Positions 29,401 through 37,789 of a DNA stretch of 64,000 nt are shown here, piece by piece; positions within the stretch are counted from its first letter, which is position 1; each line of letters begins with the position of its first letter. The position numbers were made by a program, and so were the translations under genes. The stretch comes from Deltaproteobacteria bacterium (lineage in GTDB: Bacteria > Myxococcota_A > UBA796 > GCA-2862545), in assembly GCA_006226595.1 (NCBI GenBank), contig SBGP01000066.1:124001-188000 (forward strand), in the 5' to 3' direction. The notes under the pieces are model-generated. The model was not told where the DNA came from, searched no databases, and worked only from the letters and a program-made list of their open reading frames with translations.

Positions 29401-31034
29401 TCGAGGTCGGGGGCGACTCGCTCAAGGCCATCGAGCTGTCCGCAAGGGTCCGCGCGAGTCTCGGCCGCGGCCTGAGCGTGGCCGAGGTGTTTGCGAACCC
29501 CCGGCTGTCCGAGATGGCGGCGGTGTTGGCGACCCGTGCCACCGTGGACCTGCCGGAGCCGGTGGCGTCGGGCACGTCGGCTCCTGATGTGCTGCCGCTG
29601 TCCCACTTTCAGCGGGGGCACTGGTTCCTGCTTCGCCGCGGCAAGATCTACCCGACGGTGTCCGCTCTGCGGGTGTTCGCGACGCTCGAGCCCGAGGCGG
29701 TGGGTGAGGCGTGGACGGCGGTTCTCGGTCGCCACGAGGTGCCCTGGCTCACCGTCGATGCGGGCGAGCCGGTGATGCATCGCCAGGCTGTGGGCAGCGC
29801 AGAGGTCGAGTGGCTCACCGGCGGAGAGCCGGTCGCGCGGCTTCGCGAGCGCGTCGACGCGCTCACCCAGACTCCGTACGTCGAGGCCGTGCCCTGCGTG
29901 CGCCTGCTCGCCTGTGCGCACGAGGAGAGCACCTGGCTGGCCGTGTTCGCGCCGCACGCGCTGCTCGATGGGTTCGGACTGGACCTGTTCCTCGACCAGC
30001 TGCTTCGCGAGCTCGAGGGCGAGCGGCCGCCAGCGGCCCCACTCCCGCTGCACGACTACCTGGCGTGGGAGCGACAGGTGATCACCCCCGAGCGCGTGGA
30101 TGCGGCGTGCGACTACTACGAGCGCAGGCTGGTCGGTGATGCGCGCATGCGGCTTCCCTCACGGGCGCTCGCCCCGCGAACCCACGGCGCCCTCGGCCGA
30201 TGTGACCACGACGCCGTGCGGGCCCACGCGAGGCTGGCGGCGGACCAGGGGGTCACGCTCGAGGCGGCGCTGACCTACTGCGCCTTCCTCACGGTGCACC
30301 TGGCCTTCGACCAGCACCTCGTCCGCTGCCTGTCCGCGTACAGCAACCGCGATCTGCTCGGTCTCCGCGGGCTGCCGGCGATGCTCGCCAACGGCCTGTT
30401 TCAGCAGTCCGAGCTGGTGGCGGAACGGCGCTTCTCCGAGGCGAGCGCCGCCTTCGCGCGGGCGCGCGTCGAGACCTTTCCCCATGCTCGGCTTCCGCCC
30501 ATGGCCTTCTTCGGCATGAGCCGGCTGCTGTACCTGCGGGGCCGGCTGGCGCATCTCCCCGGGGCGGGGTGGTTCGGTCAGTGGTGGTCCAGGCGCGAAG
30601 CGGGACGCAGTGCGCGCATGGGGGCGTACTTCTTCGATCTCGTCGTGCTCTCCGTGGTGTATGTGCTGTGGCGAGGCTGGCACCGCGTGTGGCGGCCGGC
30701 GAGCGTGCCGACCATCGGCTGCTTCATCAACGTGACCACGCAGCTCGGCGAGCCGCCTCAGCGCTCCCGAAGCTGGCGGACCGAGCCGGTTCGCTTCCCG
30801 GTCGAGCTGCCCGAGAGCGTGCCCGGAAACGCCATGCTCGACCTGTTTCGTGACGAGTCGGGCGTGCGCGTGTTCTTCCAGGGGCTGTACACGGCGGGCG
30901 TGCCCGAGCGCTTCGTCGCCCTGTTCGAGGCGGTGGTCGCGTGGACGGCGGCACACCCGGAGCACACGCTCGGGGAGCTTCGCGACGCGCTCGGCGAGCA
31001 GGGGCGCGCCGTGTTCCGCGACCCCGTGGGCTAG
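26484..31034 (+). CDS. Single-module nonribosomal peptide synthetase, C-A-PCP-C
   Basis: 1516 residues. The first condensation domain has HHLVFDG at 143-149. The adenylation domain carries TTSGSTGTPKATEVPH (about 588), GYGPTENTTFS (about 728), YRTGDRARWLDDGRLLFLGR and TRTGKVDRRAL. Hand alignment to GrsA gives the specificity line D-A-F-F-I-G-G-T-F-K, one change from the known valine code DAFWIGGTFK, so a branched aliphatic residue is predicted. The carrier domain has the phosphopantetheine Ser in GGDSLKAIEL (about 977). The terminal domain is condensation-like with PHALLDG (about 1156), where the first His is Pro. There is no thioesterase or reductase. The product is unknown; the last domain may release it onto an acceptor. 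Confidence 0.9.
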   Translation: MSHDPPASATSEPSPSGSFRASSHQQRLWTEYLRHPDHTAYKVVVVHRVEGDLDVARLHAALQAVADHHEGLRSLHRRGPDGALWLDPQPRLEVPCTRESEVDDPVAFTRRVQALPLSLEHGSALRLGVAGHAGDHLVVLVLHHLVFDGACLPLLYEQWSQAFRGESLAPSASLRQWLGEQPTPRADQVAVLADALADVELGRTVEGPVDERTSEQHVVEVSLASSVTERLALAARALGATRFELLSAAWLAVLRRYTGESSVLSTYAVRRAPPELMAFLVDNPVVCGRFSPESTLADLVGQVHAQRQADDPTVGLADLMQELRARRQLAPGADLARVSFSQVHLRRVPWELSGLAVAPIEPPPAEAMWDLLLEYDEVDGLRFRLSARAARYPRAWVEQLGRHWATMVGALVDEPGQRVDAVQLLSREERRRVLVAPNQTRTPYPRDATVADLLEAALRDFSASIAVVEGDARFTYAQLSEAACALARALRSALGDAHRPGLPVALRCEPGWPSVVAMCGVVLADCAYLPLSATDPAARHAALLDHAEAVVCSPGLALDTALPCVSLGAGEAGPWPRRRSGPLDPVYRMTTSGSTGTPKATEVPHRGVVRLLFGADGWCQLGPEDRVLQAADLAFDAATFEVWGALLHGGTLVCAAREQLLEPVAFARLLEEHRISAMFLTSGLFHRHAAADPAMFGGLRVLIVGGDVVDPDLAGRVLAAGGPTMLDGYGPTENTTFSAVGRVVRGEAPIPIGPPIANSTAYVLDAGGQPTPPGVAGELFVGGDGVAIGYAGDAERTAERFGRDPFLAEVWPGSEPGRMYRTGDRARWLDDGRLLFLGRVDDQVKIRGFRIEPGEVEARLRAHPQVADGVVVVQRAPAVRLVAWYVGEVTAEDLRAWLAAGLPEAAVPAHLFAVGALPTTRTGKVDRRALAARDLPAASPEPDDGRDPASAALAGLWCDVLGTTELHGDPSFFEVGGDSLKAIELSARVRASLGRGLSVAEVFANPRLSEMAAVLATRATVDLPEPVASGTSAPDVLPLSHFQRGHWFLLRRGKIYPTVSALRVFATLEPEAVGEAWTAVLGRHEVPWLTVDAGEPVMHRQAVGSAEVEWLTGGEPVARLRERVDALTQTPYVEAVPCVRLLACAHEESTWLAVFAPHALLDGFGLDLFLDQLLRELEGERPPAAPLPLHDYLAWERQVITPERVDAACDYYERRLVGDARMRLPSRALAPRTHGALGRCDHDAVRAHARLAADQGVTLEAALTYCAFLTVHLAFDQHLVRCLSAYSNRDLLGLRGLPAMLANGLFQQSELVAERRFSEASAAFARARVETFPHARLPPMAFFGMSRLLYLRGRLAHLPGAGWFGQWWSRREAGRSARMGAYFFDLVVLSVVYVLWRGWHRVWRPASVPTIGCFINVTTQLGEPPQRSRSWRTEPVRFPVELPESVPGNAMLDLFRDESGVRVFFQGLYTAGVPERFVALFEAVVAWTAAHPEHTLGELRDALGEQGRAVFRDPVG

Positions 31035-32017
31035 GGCAGCTTCTTCCAGCTCGAACGGGGCAGCTCGGTCGAGATCGGTGGACGCTCGGCTGCGACCACG
31101 TACAGGGCGCGACGGTTCGCGGCCTCGTCCGTGTTGTCGGGGGTACCGACCGCGAGCGCATCTTCGCCGAAGCCCTGGTACCAGATCGCGCCGGAGAAGC
31201 CGCGCGAGCGGAACCAGCTCGCAATCGCGCGGGCGCGGCGCTCGGACAGCGCCTGGTTGCTCGACGCCGCGCCGACGGTGTCGGTGTAGCCAGCGACGAA
31301 CAGCTGCATCTCGACGATGTCGCCAAAGCGCTTCTTCACGGCCTGGAGGTCGGTCCACGCACTCTCGAGCTTCGGCTCCTCGGCGCCGACGATGTCGTGC
31401 TTGCCCGAGGCGAACACCACGTCCTCGTGGGGGATCGCGTAGGACCACGGCGAGAGCACCAGCTCGCCCTTGAGCGAGGACTGGTCGGTGCCGACGATGC
31501 GCAGCTGGAGCACGTCACCGTCGAGCTGGGACCAGGGGATCTCGGCACGCAGCATGTGGTCGAGGTCCACGCTGGCATCGCCGATGACCTTGCCGCCCTC
31601 GCCGATCGCCTCGAGCGAGACGTGGGTGAGGGGACGCGACGACTCCAGCCACAGGCTGTGTCCGTCGAGGTCGAGCTCGTCGGCCTTCACCGAGAGCGAC
31701 AGTGGGGCGAGGATGGCGACGTCGAGGTTCAGGGGCATCTGTCCCGTCGACCCGTCATCCGCGCGCAGCGAGAGCGAGCCCGCGCACCGGTGGGTTCCGG
31801 TGGGCAGGCCCGCGAGGGTGAGGACCTGATCGCGGCCCGGCTGGATGGCTTCGGACAGACCGAAGCGCTTGCCCGCGCAGGTGAGCGACACGTCGATCTG
31901 TCCGCTGACGCCCGGCGTGAAGGTGATCGACGGGGATTGTCCCGCCTGCACCTGCCGAACCGCGGACATGCTGATCGCGTCCTGCGCGAGCGCCGAAGCC
32001 AGGATCAGGGCCCACAT
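31031..32017 (-). CDS. OmpA-family domain protein, exported
   Basis: 328 residues. A short signal peptide (MWALILASALAQDA) is followed by a beta-rich N-terminal region of about 190 residues without recognised family. The C-terminal OmpA-like peptidoglycan-binding domain begins near residue 200 with VVFASGKHDI and includes VAGYTDTVGAASSNQALSERRARAIASWF and GEDALAVGTPDNTDEAANRRALYVV; the Asp and Arg of this motif contact diaminopimelate in the family. It probably tethers the outer envelope to peptidoglycan. Its TAG stop shares a CTAG palindrome with the stop of the convergent NRPS gene. The start overlaps the ALDH stop (TGATG). Confidence 0.9.
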   Translation of the reverse strand: MWALILASALAQDAISMSAVRQVQAGQSPSITFTPGVSGQIDVSLTCAGKRFGLSEAIQPGRDQVLTLAGLPTGTHRCAGSLSLRADDGSTGQMPLNLDVAILAPLSLSVKADELDLDGHSLWLESSRPLTHVSLEAIGEGGKVIGDASVDLDHMLRAEIPWSQLDGDVLQLRIVGTDQSSLKGELVLSPWSYAIPHEDVVFASGKHDIVGAEEPKLESAWTDLQAVKKRFGDIVEMQLFVAGYTDTVGAASSNQALSERRARAIASWFRSRGFSGAIWYQGFGEDALAVGTPDNTDEAANRRALYVVAAERPPISTELPRSSWKKLP

Positions 32018-33528
32018 CAGACGTCGAACCGCACGCCCTGGGCCAGCGGGAGATCCGTGGACCAGTTCAGGGTGTTCGTCTGACGGCGCATGTAAGCCTT
32101 CCAGGCATCCGAGCCGGCCTCGCGGCCGCCGCCGGTCTCCTTCTCACCACCGAAGGCGCCGCCGATCTCCGCACCGGACGTGCCGATGTTGACGTTGGCG
32201 ATGCCGCAGTCGCTGCCCATGTGGGACAGGAAGGTCTCCGAGGCGCGGAAGCTGTTGGTGAAGATCGCGGAGGACAGGCCCTGGTCCACGTCGTTCTGAC
32301 GGGCGATGGCGTCCTCGAGGTCGCTGTACGTGAACACGTAGAGGATCGGCGCGAAGGTCTCGTGCTTCACGATGTCCATGCCGTCGTGGGCGCGGACCAG
32401 CGTGGGCTTCACGAAGTGGCCGGGACCGTCGAGGCGCTCGCCGCCGACGAGGATCTCGCCGCCCTGGGCCTGGATGGTCTCGAGCGCCGACTCGTACATC
32501 TTCACGGCATCCTCGTCGATGAGCGGTCCCATGAGGATGCCGCCGTCGAGCGGGTTGCCGATGGTGATCGTCTTGTACACGCTGACGAGCTTGTCGATCA
32601 CGCTGTCGGCGATGTCCTCGTGCAGGTAGATGCGGCGGGTGCTGGTGCAGCGCTGACCGCTGGTGCCGCACGCGCCGAACACGATGCCGGGCACGGCGAT
32701 ACCGAGATCCGCGTCCTTCTCGACGATGATCGCGTTGTTGCCGCCGAGCTCGAGCAGGCTGCGGCCGAGGCGCTGGGCGACGACGGTGCCGACGTGACGG
32801 CCCATGCGGGTGGAGCCGGTCGCGCTGATCAGGGGCAGGCGACGGTCGTGGATCATGGTCTCGCCGACGGTCGCGTCCGCGCCGATGATGAGGTTCATCA
32901 CGCCGGGGTGGCCGTTCGCGGTGAACACCTCGTCGATGATCTTGTGGGTCGCGATGGCGGTGAGCGGCGTCTTCAGCGACGGCTTCCAGATCATGGTGTC
33001 GCCGGCGATCGCGGCCACCATGGCGTTCCAGGCCCACACGGCGTTCGGGAAGTTGAACGCGGTGATGATGCCGACGATGCCGAGCGGGTGCCACTGCTCG
33101 TACATGCGGTGACCGGGACGCTCGGAGTGCATGGTCTGGCCGCACAGCTGACGGCTCATGCCGACCGCGAGGTCGGCCATGTCGATGGACTCCTGCACCT
33201 CGCCGAGACCCTCGGAGAGGATCTTGCCCATCTCCATGGTCACGAGCGCGCCAAGGTCGTCCTTGTGGCGACGGAGGGCCTCACCGGCCTGGCGGATGAT
33301 CTCGCCACGCTTCGGCGCCGGCACCATGCGCCACTTCTTGAAGGCGGCCTGGGCGTTGGCGACGATGGACTCGTACTCCTCGACACCGGCCATGCGGACG
33401 GTACCGAGCAGCTCGCCGGTCGCGGGGTTGTAGGACTCGAGCAGCTCGCCGTTGGTGGACATCGCGCCACCGTTGGACCAGGCTCCGGACAGCTCGCCAT
33501 CGAGGCCGAGACGGGAAAGGACGGACAT
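32017..33528 (-). CDS. Aldehyde dehydrogenase, ALDH7 (antiquitin / alpha-aminoadipic semialdehyde dehydrogenase) type
   Basis: 503 residues. NAD-dependent oxidation of an aldehyde. The Rossmann and catalytic phrases are present: ITAFNFPNAVWAWNAMVA, WKPSLKTPLTA, ATGSTRMGRHVG, the general-base Glu in LLELGGNNAIIV, and the catalytic Cys in GTSGQRCTSTRR. The C-terminal NIGTSGAEIGGAFGGEKETGGGRE is diagnostic of the ALDH7 subfamily, whose members oxidise alpha-aminoadipic semialdehyde in lysine catabolism or betaine aldehyde. The ATG follows GGGGG. It lies in a same-strand run with a TetR regulator and an OmpA-like protein. Confidence 0.93.
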   Translation of the reverse strand: MSVLSRLGLDGELSGAWSNGGAMSTNGELLESYNPATGELLGTVRMAGVEEYESIVANAQAAFKKWRMVPAPKRGEIIRQAGEALRRHKDDLGALVTMEMGKILSEGLGEVQESIDMADLAVGMSRQLCGQTMHSERPGHRMYEQWHPLGIVGIITAFNFPNAVWAWNAMVAAIAGDTMIWKPSLKTPLTAIATHKIIDEVFTANGHPGVMNLIIGADATVGETMIHDRRLPLISATGSTRMGRHVGTVVAQRLGRSLLELGGNNAIIVEKDADLGIAVPGIVFGACGTSGQRCTSTRRIYLHEDIADSVIDKLVSVYKTITIGNPLDGGILMGPLIDEDAVKMYESALETIQAQGGEILVGGERLDGPGHFVKPTLVRAHDGMDIVKHETFAPILYVFTYSDLEDAIARQNDVDQGLSSAIFTNSFRASETFLSHMGSDCGIANVNIGTSGAEIGGAFGGEKETGGGREAGSDAWKAYMRRQTNTLNWSTDLPLAQGVRFDV

Positions 33529-33582
33529 GGGGACCCCCGGGGGAAGAGGGGCCGGATAACCACCTCCCCACTGAGGGGCTCC

Positions 33583-34026
33583 TCAGCGGCGCGCCTCGAT
33601 CACGGCGAGCACACCCTTACGCGCCTTGCCGGCGCGTTCCGCGCGCGCGAGCTCGTCGAGCATGCCATCGAACTCGCCGGTGGCGAGCGCCTCGCGGATC
33701 TTGCCGACGGAGCCGTCGAGCACACTCGTGTCCGCAGGATCCTCGAGGGCCTCGATGGCCTCGGCCACGCTCTCCGCGGTGCTCCGCGCGGTGGTCGCGA
33801 GCTGCGAAGCCTGCCGGGCGGTGGACAGGGCCTCGTCCGTGCGCTTGTCGAGCCCGGTGAGCTGGGCGGTGGCCGCCTGGAGCGCGCCCATGGTCATCGA
33901 CAGGCGCTTCTCGAGCTTCGTGATCTTCGCTTCGAGCTCGTTGACCTGGGTGACGAGCTGGCCAATGCGCGGATCGGGCTCGGGAGCGGGGGCGATGAGG
34001 CGGGCGACGGCTTCGCGGATGGGCAC
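33583..34026 (-). CDS. Small coiled-coil protein, function unknown
   Basis: 147 residues, GTG start after GGAG. Residues about 20-95 are predicted coiled coil (QVNELEAKITKLEKRLSMTM, then Ala/Thr-rich heptads). No cysteine, no signal peptide, no membrane segment. The arrangement loosely resembles phasin-like or polymer-granule proteins, but there is not enough to assign it. It is 24 bases after the beta-propeller gene and 54 bases before the ALDH gene, probably co-transcribed with both. CTGAGG-GGCT-CCTCAG at 33571-33586 forms a small hairpin over its stop codon. Confidence 0.7.
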   Translation of the reverse strand: MPIREAVARLIAPAPEPDPRIGQLVTQVNELEAKITKLEKRLSMTMGALQAATAQLTGLDKRTDEALSTARQASQLATTARSTAESVAEAIEALEDPADTSVLDGSVGKIREALATGEFDGMLDELARAERAGKARKGVLAVIEARR

Positions 34027-34050
34027 GAGCTCTCCTGGCAGGAACTCGCC

Positions 34051-35235
34051 CTATCCGTCCGTGGGCCTCGGGGCATACACGGCGAACAGACCCTCGTCGA
34101 TCTCGTCGATGCCGCTGCCGTCAGTGGCGATCTGCCAGATGCGCGGGCGGTCCGGATCGGGCGCGTCGTCGAGCCCACCGGCGAGCAGCAGGTGCTTGCC
34201 ATCGCTGGACACGAGCTGGTGCGACTGCGCGTACTGCTCGAAGAAGCGCAGGTAGAAGCCGAGGTCACGCGTTGGGTAGAGCGCCGCGAGCTCGAGCTCT
34301 TCTCCGCTGTCGATGTCGAGGCGCGACCACACGATGAGGTTGCGGTCGGTATCGACGCGCGCGGTGATCAGTGCGTCGCCGCTGGGGCTCCACACAAAGG
34401 CGAGGCAGGAGGTGTCCGCGATGGGCCGCACTTCTCCCGTGCGGACCGAGACCAGCGACAGGTCACGGTACGGCGTGCCGTCCCCGTCGGGAGCCACGGC
34501 GCGGGCCAGCCATTCGCCCTTGGGTGAGGGCAGCATGGCGACGAGTCCGTGCACGCGCTCGAGCTTGTGCGGCTCGCTGTCCGAGCTCCCGGCGGTCGAC
34601 AGCCAGGTCTCGCCGCCCTCGTGGAGCACGTACACGGCGCGGTCGTCCATCCACAGCGGCGCGCAGAAGTTGCCGGGTTGGCCGGGGAACACGGTGCTGT
34701 GCCCGGCGGCGCGCGGGTCGAAGAGCTCGAGGCGCGTCTGTCCCTGGTTCGTTCCGACGAAGGCAAGGACCTCGCGGTCGGCCCAGGTGAAGAACAGGGG
34801 CGTCCCCGAAGCGAGCGCGATCTGTCGGCCGAGGGACTCCGTGTCGAAGCAGGACAGCTCGAGGTCGTTCCCCGCCTGGCACAGCGTGGCGATGCGTCGC
34901 CCGCTGGGGGACCAGTACAGGTAGATGGGGATGCGGTCGCCGAGCTCGCCGAGCTCCGTGGAGCGGACGCCGCCCTGCTCGATGGTGAACAGCCGCGCGC
35001 GAGAGTGCTCGGAGGGGAGACGGAACACCGCCAGCCAGCGACCGTCTGGGGACCAGGTGGGCCACGAGAACGACGCGGTCTGCGTGGCGGTCACGCTGAA
35101 GCTGCCCCAGCGCATGGTGTCCACGGGCAGCGCCGGGTCGTAGACCTGGCCGTCGGCGCTCGCGAGGAACAGGCCTCGCTTGGGAGAGATCCACGCGAAG
35201 GCGTTGCCGGGGGTGAACGCGGGCTGGTCGCTCAC
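34051..35235 (-). CDS. TolB-like/PD40 beta-propeller protein
   Basis: 394 residues. Several WSPDG-type blades are visible: SWPTWSPDGRWLAVF, YLYWSPSGRRIATL, AMLPSPKGEWLARAV and AFVWSPSGDALITAR. The protein starts at GTG 35235, overlapping the TetR stop by four bases, and has no signal peptide, so it is probably cytoplasmic. Propellers of this type bind proteins or ligands; no catalytic triad (as in prolyl oligopeptidases) is seen. Tight coupling to a TetR regulator is unusual and suggests a functional link. Confidence 0.8.
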   Translation of the reverse strand: MSDQPAFTPGNAFAWISPKRGLFLASADGQVYDPALPVDTMRWGSFSVTATQTASFSWPTWSPDGRWLAVFRLPSEHSRARLFTIEQGGVRSTELGELGDRIPIYLYWSPSGRRIATLCQAGNDLELSCFDTESLGRQIALASGTPLFFTWADREVLAFVGTNQGQTRLELFDPRAAGHSTVFPGQPGNFCAPLWMDDRAVYVLHEGGETWLSTAGSSDSEPHKLERVHGLVAMLPSPKGEWLARAVAPDGDGTPYRDLSLVSVRTGEVRPIADTSCLAFVWSPSGDALITARVDTDRNLIVWSRLDIDSGEELELAALYPTRDLGFYLRFFEQYAQSHQLVSSDGKHLLLAGGLDDAPDPDRPRIWQIATDGSGIDEIDEGLFAVYAPRPTDG

Positions 35236-35837
35236 AGCTTCACTCCGTCGGCGAGGATGCCGTGGAGGATCAACTGCATGCCGGAGACCGCGAGGACCTC
35301 CTTGTCGGGGCGGATGCCCACGGCCGACTCGCCCGCGAGCCCGTCGATCAGCGCCTTGAGCATGACCGCCACCGCCTGGGGGTCGAGGGGACGGAACGAG
35401 CCTTCGGCCATGCCCTGGGCCATGATTCGAGTCACCGCATCGATGAAGTGCTGGTGCACCGCCTGGACCTCTTCGCGGATCTCCTCGTCGCGGATGCCGA
35501 TCTCGCACATCATCAGGAAGAAGCGTGGGGGCGACTTCAACCCGGCGAAGTAGTCGAGGTAGCGCATGCCGAGCTCCATGAGCTTGACCGCGGCGGGGCG
35601 CTCGTCGGTCTCGGCGGCGTCGAGAAAGGAGTAGGTCGCTTCGTGCTCTTCGCGCACGAGCGCCATGAACAGCTCGCGCTTGCTCGAGTAGTAGAAGTAG
35701 ACGGCGCCCTTGGAGAGGCCTGCGCGCTTCGCGACGTCCTCGACGCGCGCGACCTGGAAGCCCTTCTCGACGAACACGGAACGTGCCGCGCGGAGGATCT
35801 GGGAGCGTCGCTCGGTCTCGGACAGATGCTTGGTCAT
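35232..35837 (-). CDS. TetR/AcrR family transcriptional regulator
   Basis: 201 residues. The N-terminal helix-turn-helix is clear: ILRAARSVFVEKGFQVARVEDVAKRAGLSKGAVYFYYSSKRELFMAL (residues 14-60). The C-terminal ligand/dimer domain is unspecific. It is the first gene of a five-gene minus-strand run (propeller, coiled coil, ALDH7, OmpA-like), which it may control. A palindromic operator was not identified in the 114 bases upstream. Confidence 0.93.
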   Translation of the reverse strand: MTKHLSETERRSQILRAARSVFVEKGFQVARVEDVAKRAGLSKGAVYFYYSSKRELFMALVREEHEATYSFLDAAETDERPAAVKLMELGMRYLDYFAGLKSPPRFFLMMCEIGIRDEEIREEVQAVHQHFIDAVTRIMAQGMAEGSFRPLDPQAVAVMLKALIDGLAGESAVGIRPDKEVLAVSGMQLILHGILADGVKL

Positions 35838-35951
35838 CGGCTCGACGCTACCACGCGCTCAGTACGGAAAACACGGGCTCGGCGGTGCTTGGCATACCCT
35901 CTGGAAGATGCGCGATCGCGGGTGCCAGGGCGGTGCTGTGCGGACGTGCGA

Positions 35952-36983
35952 TCACGCGACTGCGCCGGGCTCGCCGCCGAGGATCGCGCGAGCCTCGTGC
36001 AGCGCGTCCACGAGCGGCTGGGGCCACCGTCCGCGGGGTGTGTGCCGAAGCAGGTGGTAGAGGACCGCCGCCCCCTCGCCGCTGTGGGTGTGCAGGCTGG
36101 TCTCGTCCAGCGCGACGGCGTCGCCGAGGTCCTCGGCCAGTCCGGCGGGAAACGCGACCGTGTGCCCGCCGATGCGCAGCACACCGAGATCGAGGGTGGC
36201 GCCGGAGAAGCCCTGGCTGCCATCGGGGACCTGCAGAAGCATGGCCTGACGGGTGCTGTGCCCCCACTGCCAGCCGGCCGCGTCGACAGGGGCGCCGTCC
36301 AGGATTGCGGCGTCGCTCTCGAGCAGGAGCACGCCGTCCCAGTTCTCGTCGTGGCGACCGAGGAGGTCCAGCGCCGGCTCCTGGCCGCGCCACACCCTCA
36401 CCGGCGTACGCTCGCGCACCTCGCGCGGCAGGGCCCGGTACCAGGCGACGACGGCGCCGTTCGGGTCGCGGATGAGCTGTCGGCCGACCGCGCCGACGGG
36501 CGCGAAGGCATAGGCTGTACCGCCATCACCGCCAACCGAGGCGCTGATCAGGTCGCCATCGACCTCTTCGTCTCGGGGCGTCGTGCGCGGCACGGCGAGG
36601 CGCAGTGCGAGGAGCGGTCGCGTCTCGTCCCAGAGCACGAGGAGGGCGGTCGTCCCACCGTCGTCGCGCTGGCGAAGGGTGAGGTTGGCGGCGTGGACAC
36701 GCGCCGTCTCGACGGCCAGACGCTGGCCGCGGCGCGGGTCGTCGAGCACGACGCGTTCGTCCGCGATCTGGACCTGGCAGGGACGGTCACCGCGCATCCA
36801 GAAGAAGGCGGCGTGGCCGAGCCATGCCACGACAGGTGGAAGCGGGGCCACGTAGACGTGACCCAGCCAGAAGAGCAGGGCACCGAGGAGTGCAGCTGGC
36901 GGCACGACCATGACCCAGGCGATGGGCCGGTACACGACGTCCAGCTGCATGGGCTCGCCCTTGAGCAGGGCGGGCCGGCTCAC
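35952..36983 (-). CDS. Membrane protein of unknown function
   Basis: 343 residues if the GTG at 36983, overlapping the methyltransferase stop by four bases, is used; an ATG at 36950 would give 332 residues. Two adjacent hydrophobic segments (about VVYRPIAWVMVVPPAALLGALLFWLGHVYVAPLPPVVAWLGHAAFFW) anchor a soluble beta-rich domain. That domain reads like a PH-type or sensor fold (RVVLDDPRRGQRLAVETARVHAANLTLRQ), ending with a Gly/Asp-rich stretch. No known family was recognised and no active-site motif is visible. Confidence 0.7.
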   Translation of the reverse strand: MSRPALLKGEPMQLDVVYRPIAWVMVVPPAALLGALLFWLGHVYVAPLPPVVAWLGHAAFFWMRGDRPCQVQIADERVVLDDPRRGQRLAVETARVHAANLTLRQRDDGGTTALLVLWDETRPLLALRLAVPRTTPRDEEVDGDLISASVGGDGGTAYAFAPVGAVGRQLIRDPNGAVVAWYRALPREVRERTPVRVWRGQEPALDLLGRHDENWDGVLLLESDAAILDGAPVDAAGWQWGHSTRQAMLLQVPDGSQGFSGATLDLGVLRIGGHTVAFPAGLAEDLGDAVALDETSLHTHSGEGAAVLYHLLRHTPRGRWPQPLVDALHEARAILGGEPGAVA

Positions 36984-37780
36984 GCGGTGGCGGCCAGGGC
37001 GAAGCGCTCGATGAGCTCGGGGGTCACGCCACAGCAACCACCGACGTAGTCGGCCTCGGCAGCGATGCGATCGAGTACGGCGAGGACGTCCTCGTCGGAG
37101 TCCTCCTTGACCCGACCGGGCTTGAGCCAGATCGGCGCCTCGATCTCGCGGCACCAGCTCAGCGTGGAGAGGATGTCCTTCACGGAACCGCCGCAGTTGA
37201 AGCCGACGATCGTGGCACCGCCCTCGACGAGCGCGTTGAGGTGCGCGAACGGCGGGCTTCCGTCGAGGAGGCAGCCGTCCGGGCCAGCGACGAGCGTGGC
37301 GGCGACGGGCACCTTCGTGCCCGCGACGGCACGCACGGACTCGACGGCCTCGACCGCCTCGTAGGGGTCGACGAAGGTCTCGAGGGCGATGCCCACGGCG
37401 CCGTGGTCGAGGACCTTGGCCGCGAGGTCACGCCAGCCGGCGTTCACGGCGTAGCGACGACGCGCGGGAAGGTCGAGCCAGGTCGTGTCGCGGGTGCTGC
37501 CCGGACCGATCGAGGCCCAGGCTTCGGCGCGGGTGCCGGCCGTAGCGTTGGTCACGGCCTTCATCGCGTTGATGGCGACCGCATCCCAGTTCGGGTTGAG
37601 GTGGGGGAGGGCGCGGAAGGTGCCGGCGAGCACGATCTCCGAGCCGGCTTCCACGAAGCGGCGATGGGCGGCTTCTACTCGATCCGTCTTCGAGAGAATC
37701 CACTCGTCCGCTGGAGTCCACTTGGGGAGGCCGTCCGCCTGCAGCGTGGTGGCAAGGCCTCCGTCCAGGATTCGAGTCAC
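36980..37780 (-). CDS. Homocysteine S-methyltransferase family protein
   Basis: 266 residues. The zinc-binding cysteines are visible: GFNCGG and, near the end, GGCCGVTPELIERF. The N-terminal ILDGGLATTLQADG and ETFVDPYEAVEAVES also fit the family, which transfers a methyl group from S-methylmethionine, betaine or methylfolate to homocysteine. At 266 residues it is somewhat shorter than MmuM-type enzymes (about 300). The start is GTG, and its AGGAG ribosome site overlaps the stop codon of the preceding membrane-protein gene. The methyl donor cannot be predicted. Confidence 0.85.
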   Translation of the reverse strand: MTRILDGGLATTLQADGLPKWTPADEWILSKTDRVEAAHRRFVEAGSEIVLAGTFRALPHLNPNWDAVAINAMKAVTNATAGTRAEAWASIGPGSTRDTTWLDLPARRRYAVNAGWRDLAAKVLDHGAVGIALETFVDPYEAVEAVESVRAVAGTKVPVAATLVAGPDGCLLDGSPPFAHLNALVEGGATIVGFNCGGSVKDILSTLSWCREIEAPIWLKPGRVKEDSDEDVLAVLDRIAAEADYVGGCCGVTPELIERFALAATA

Positions 37781-37789
37781 GTAAATCTC

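Noticed and set aside
30620-30690. Hydrophobic stretch in the NRPS terminal domain as a membrane anchor
   Set aside because: It is short, interrupted by charged residues, and falls inside the condensation-like fold; a membrane role is not supported.
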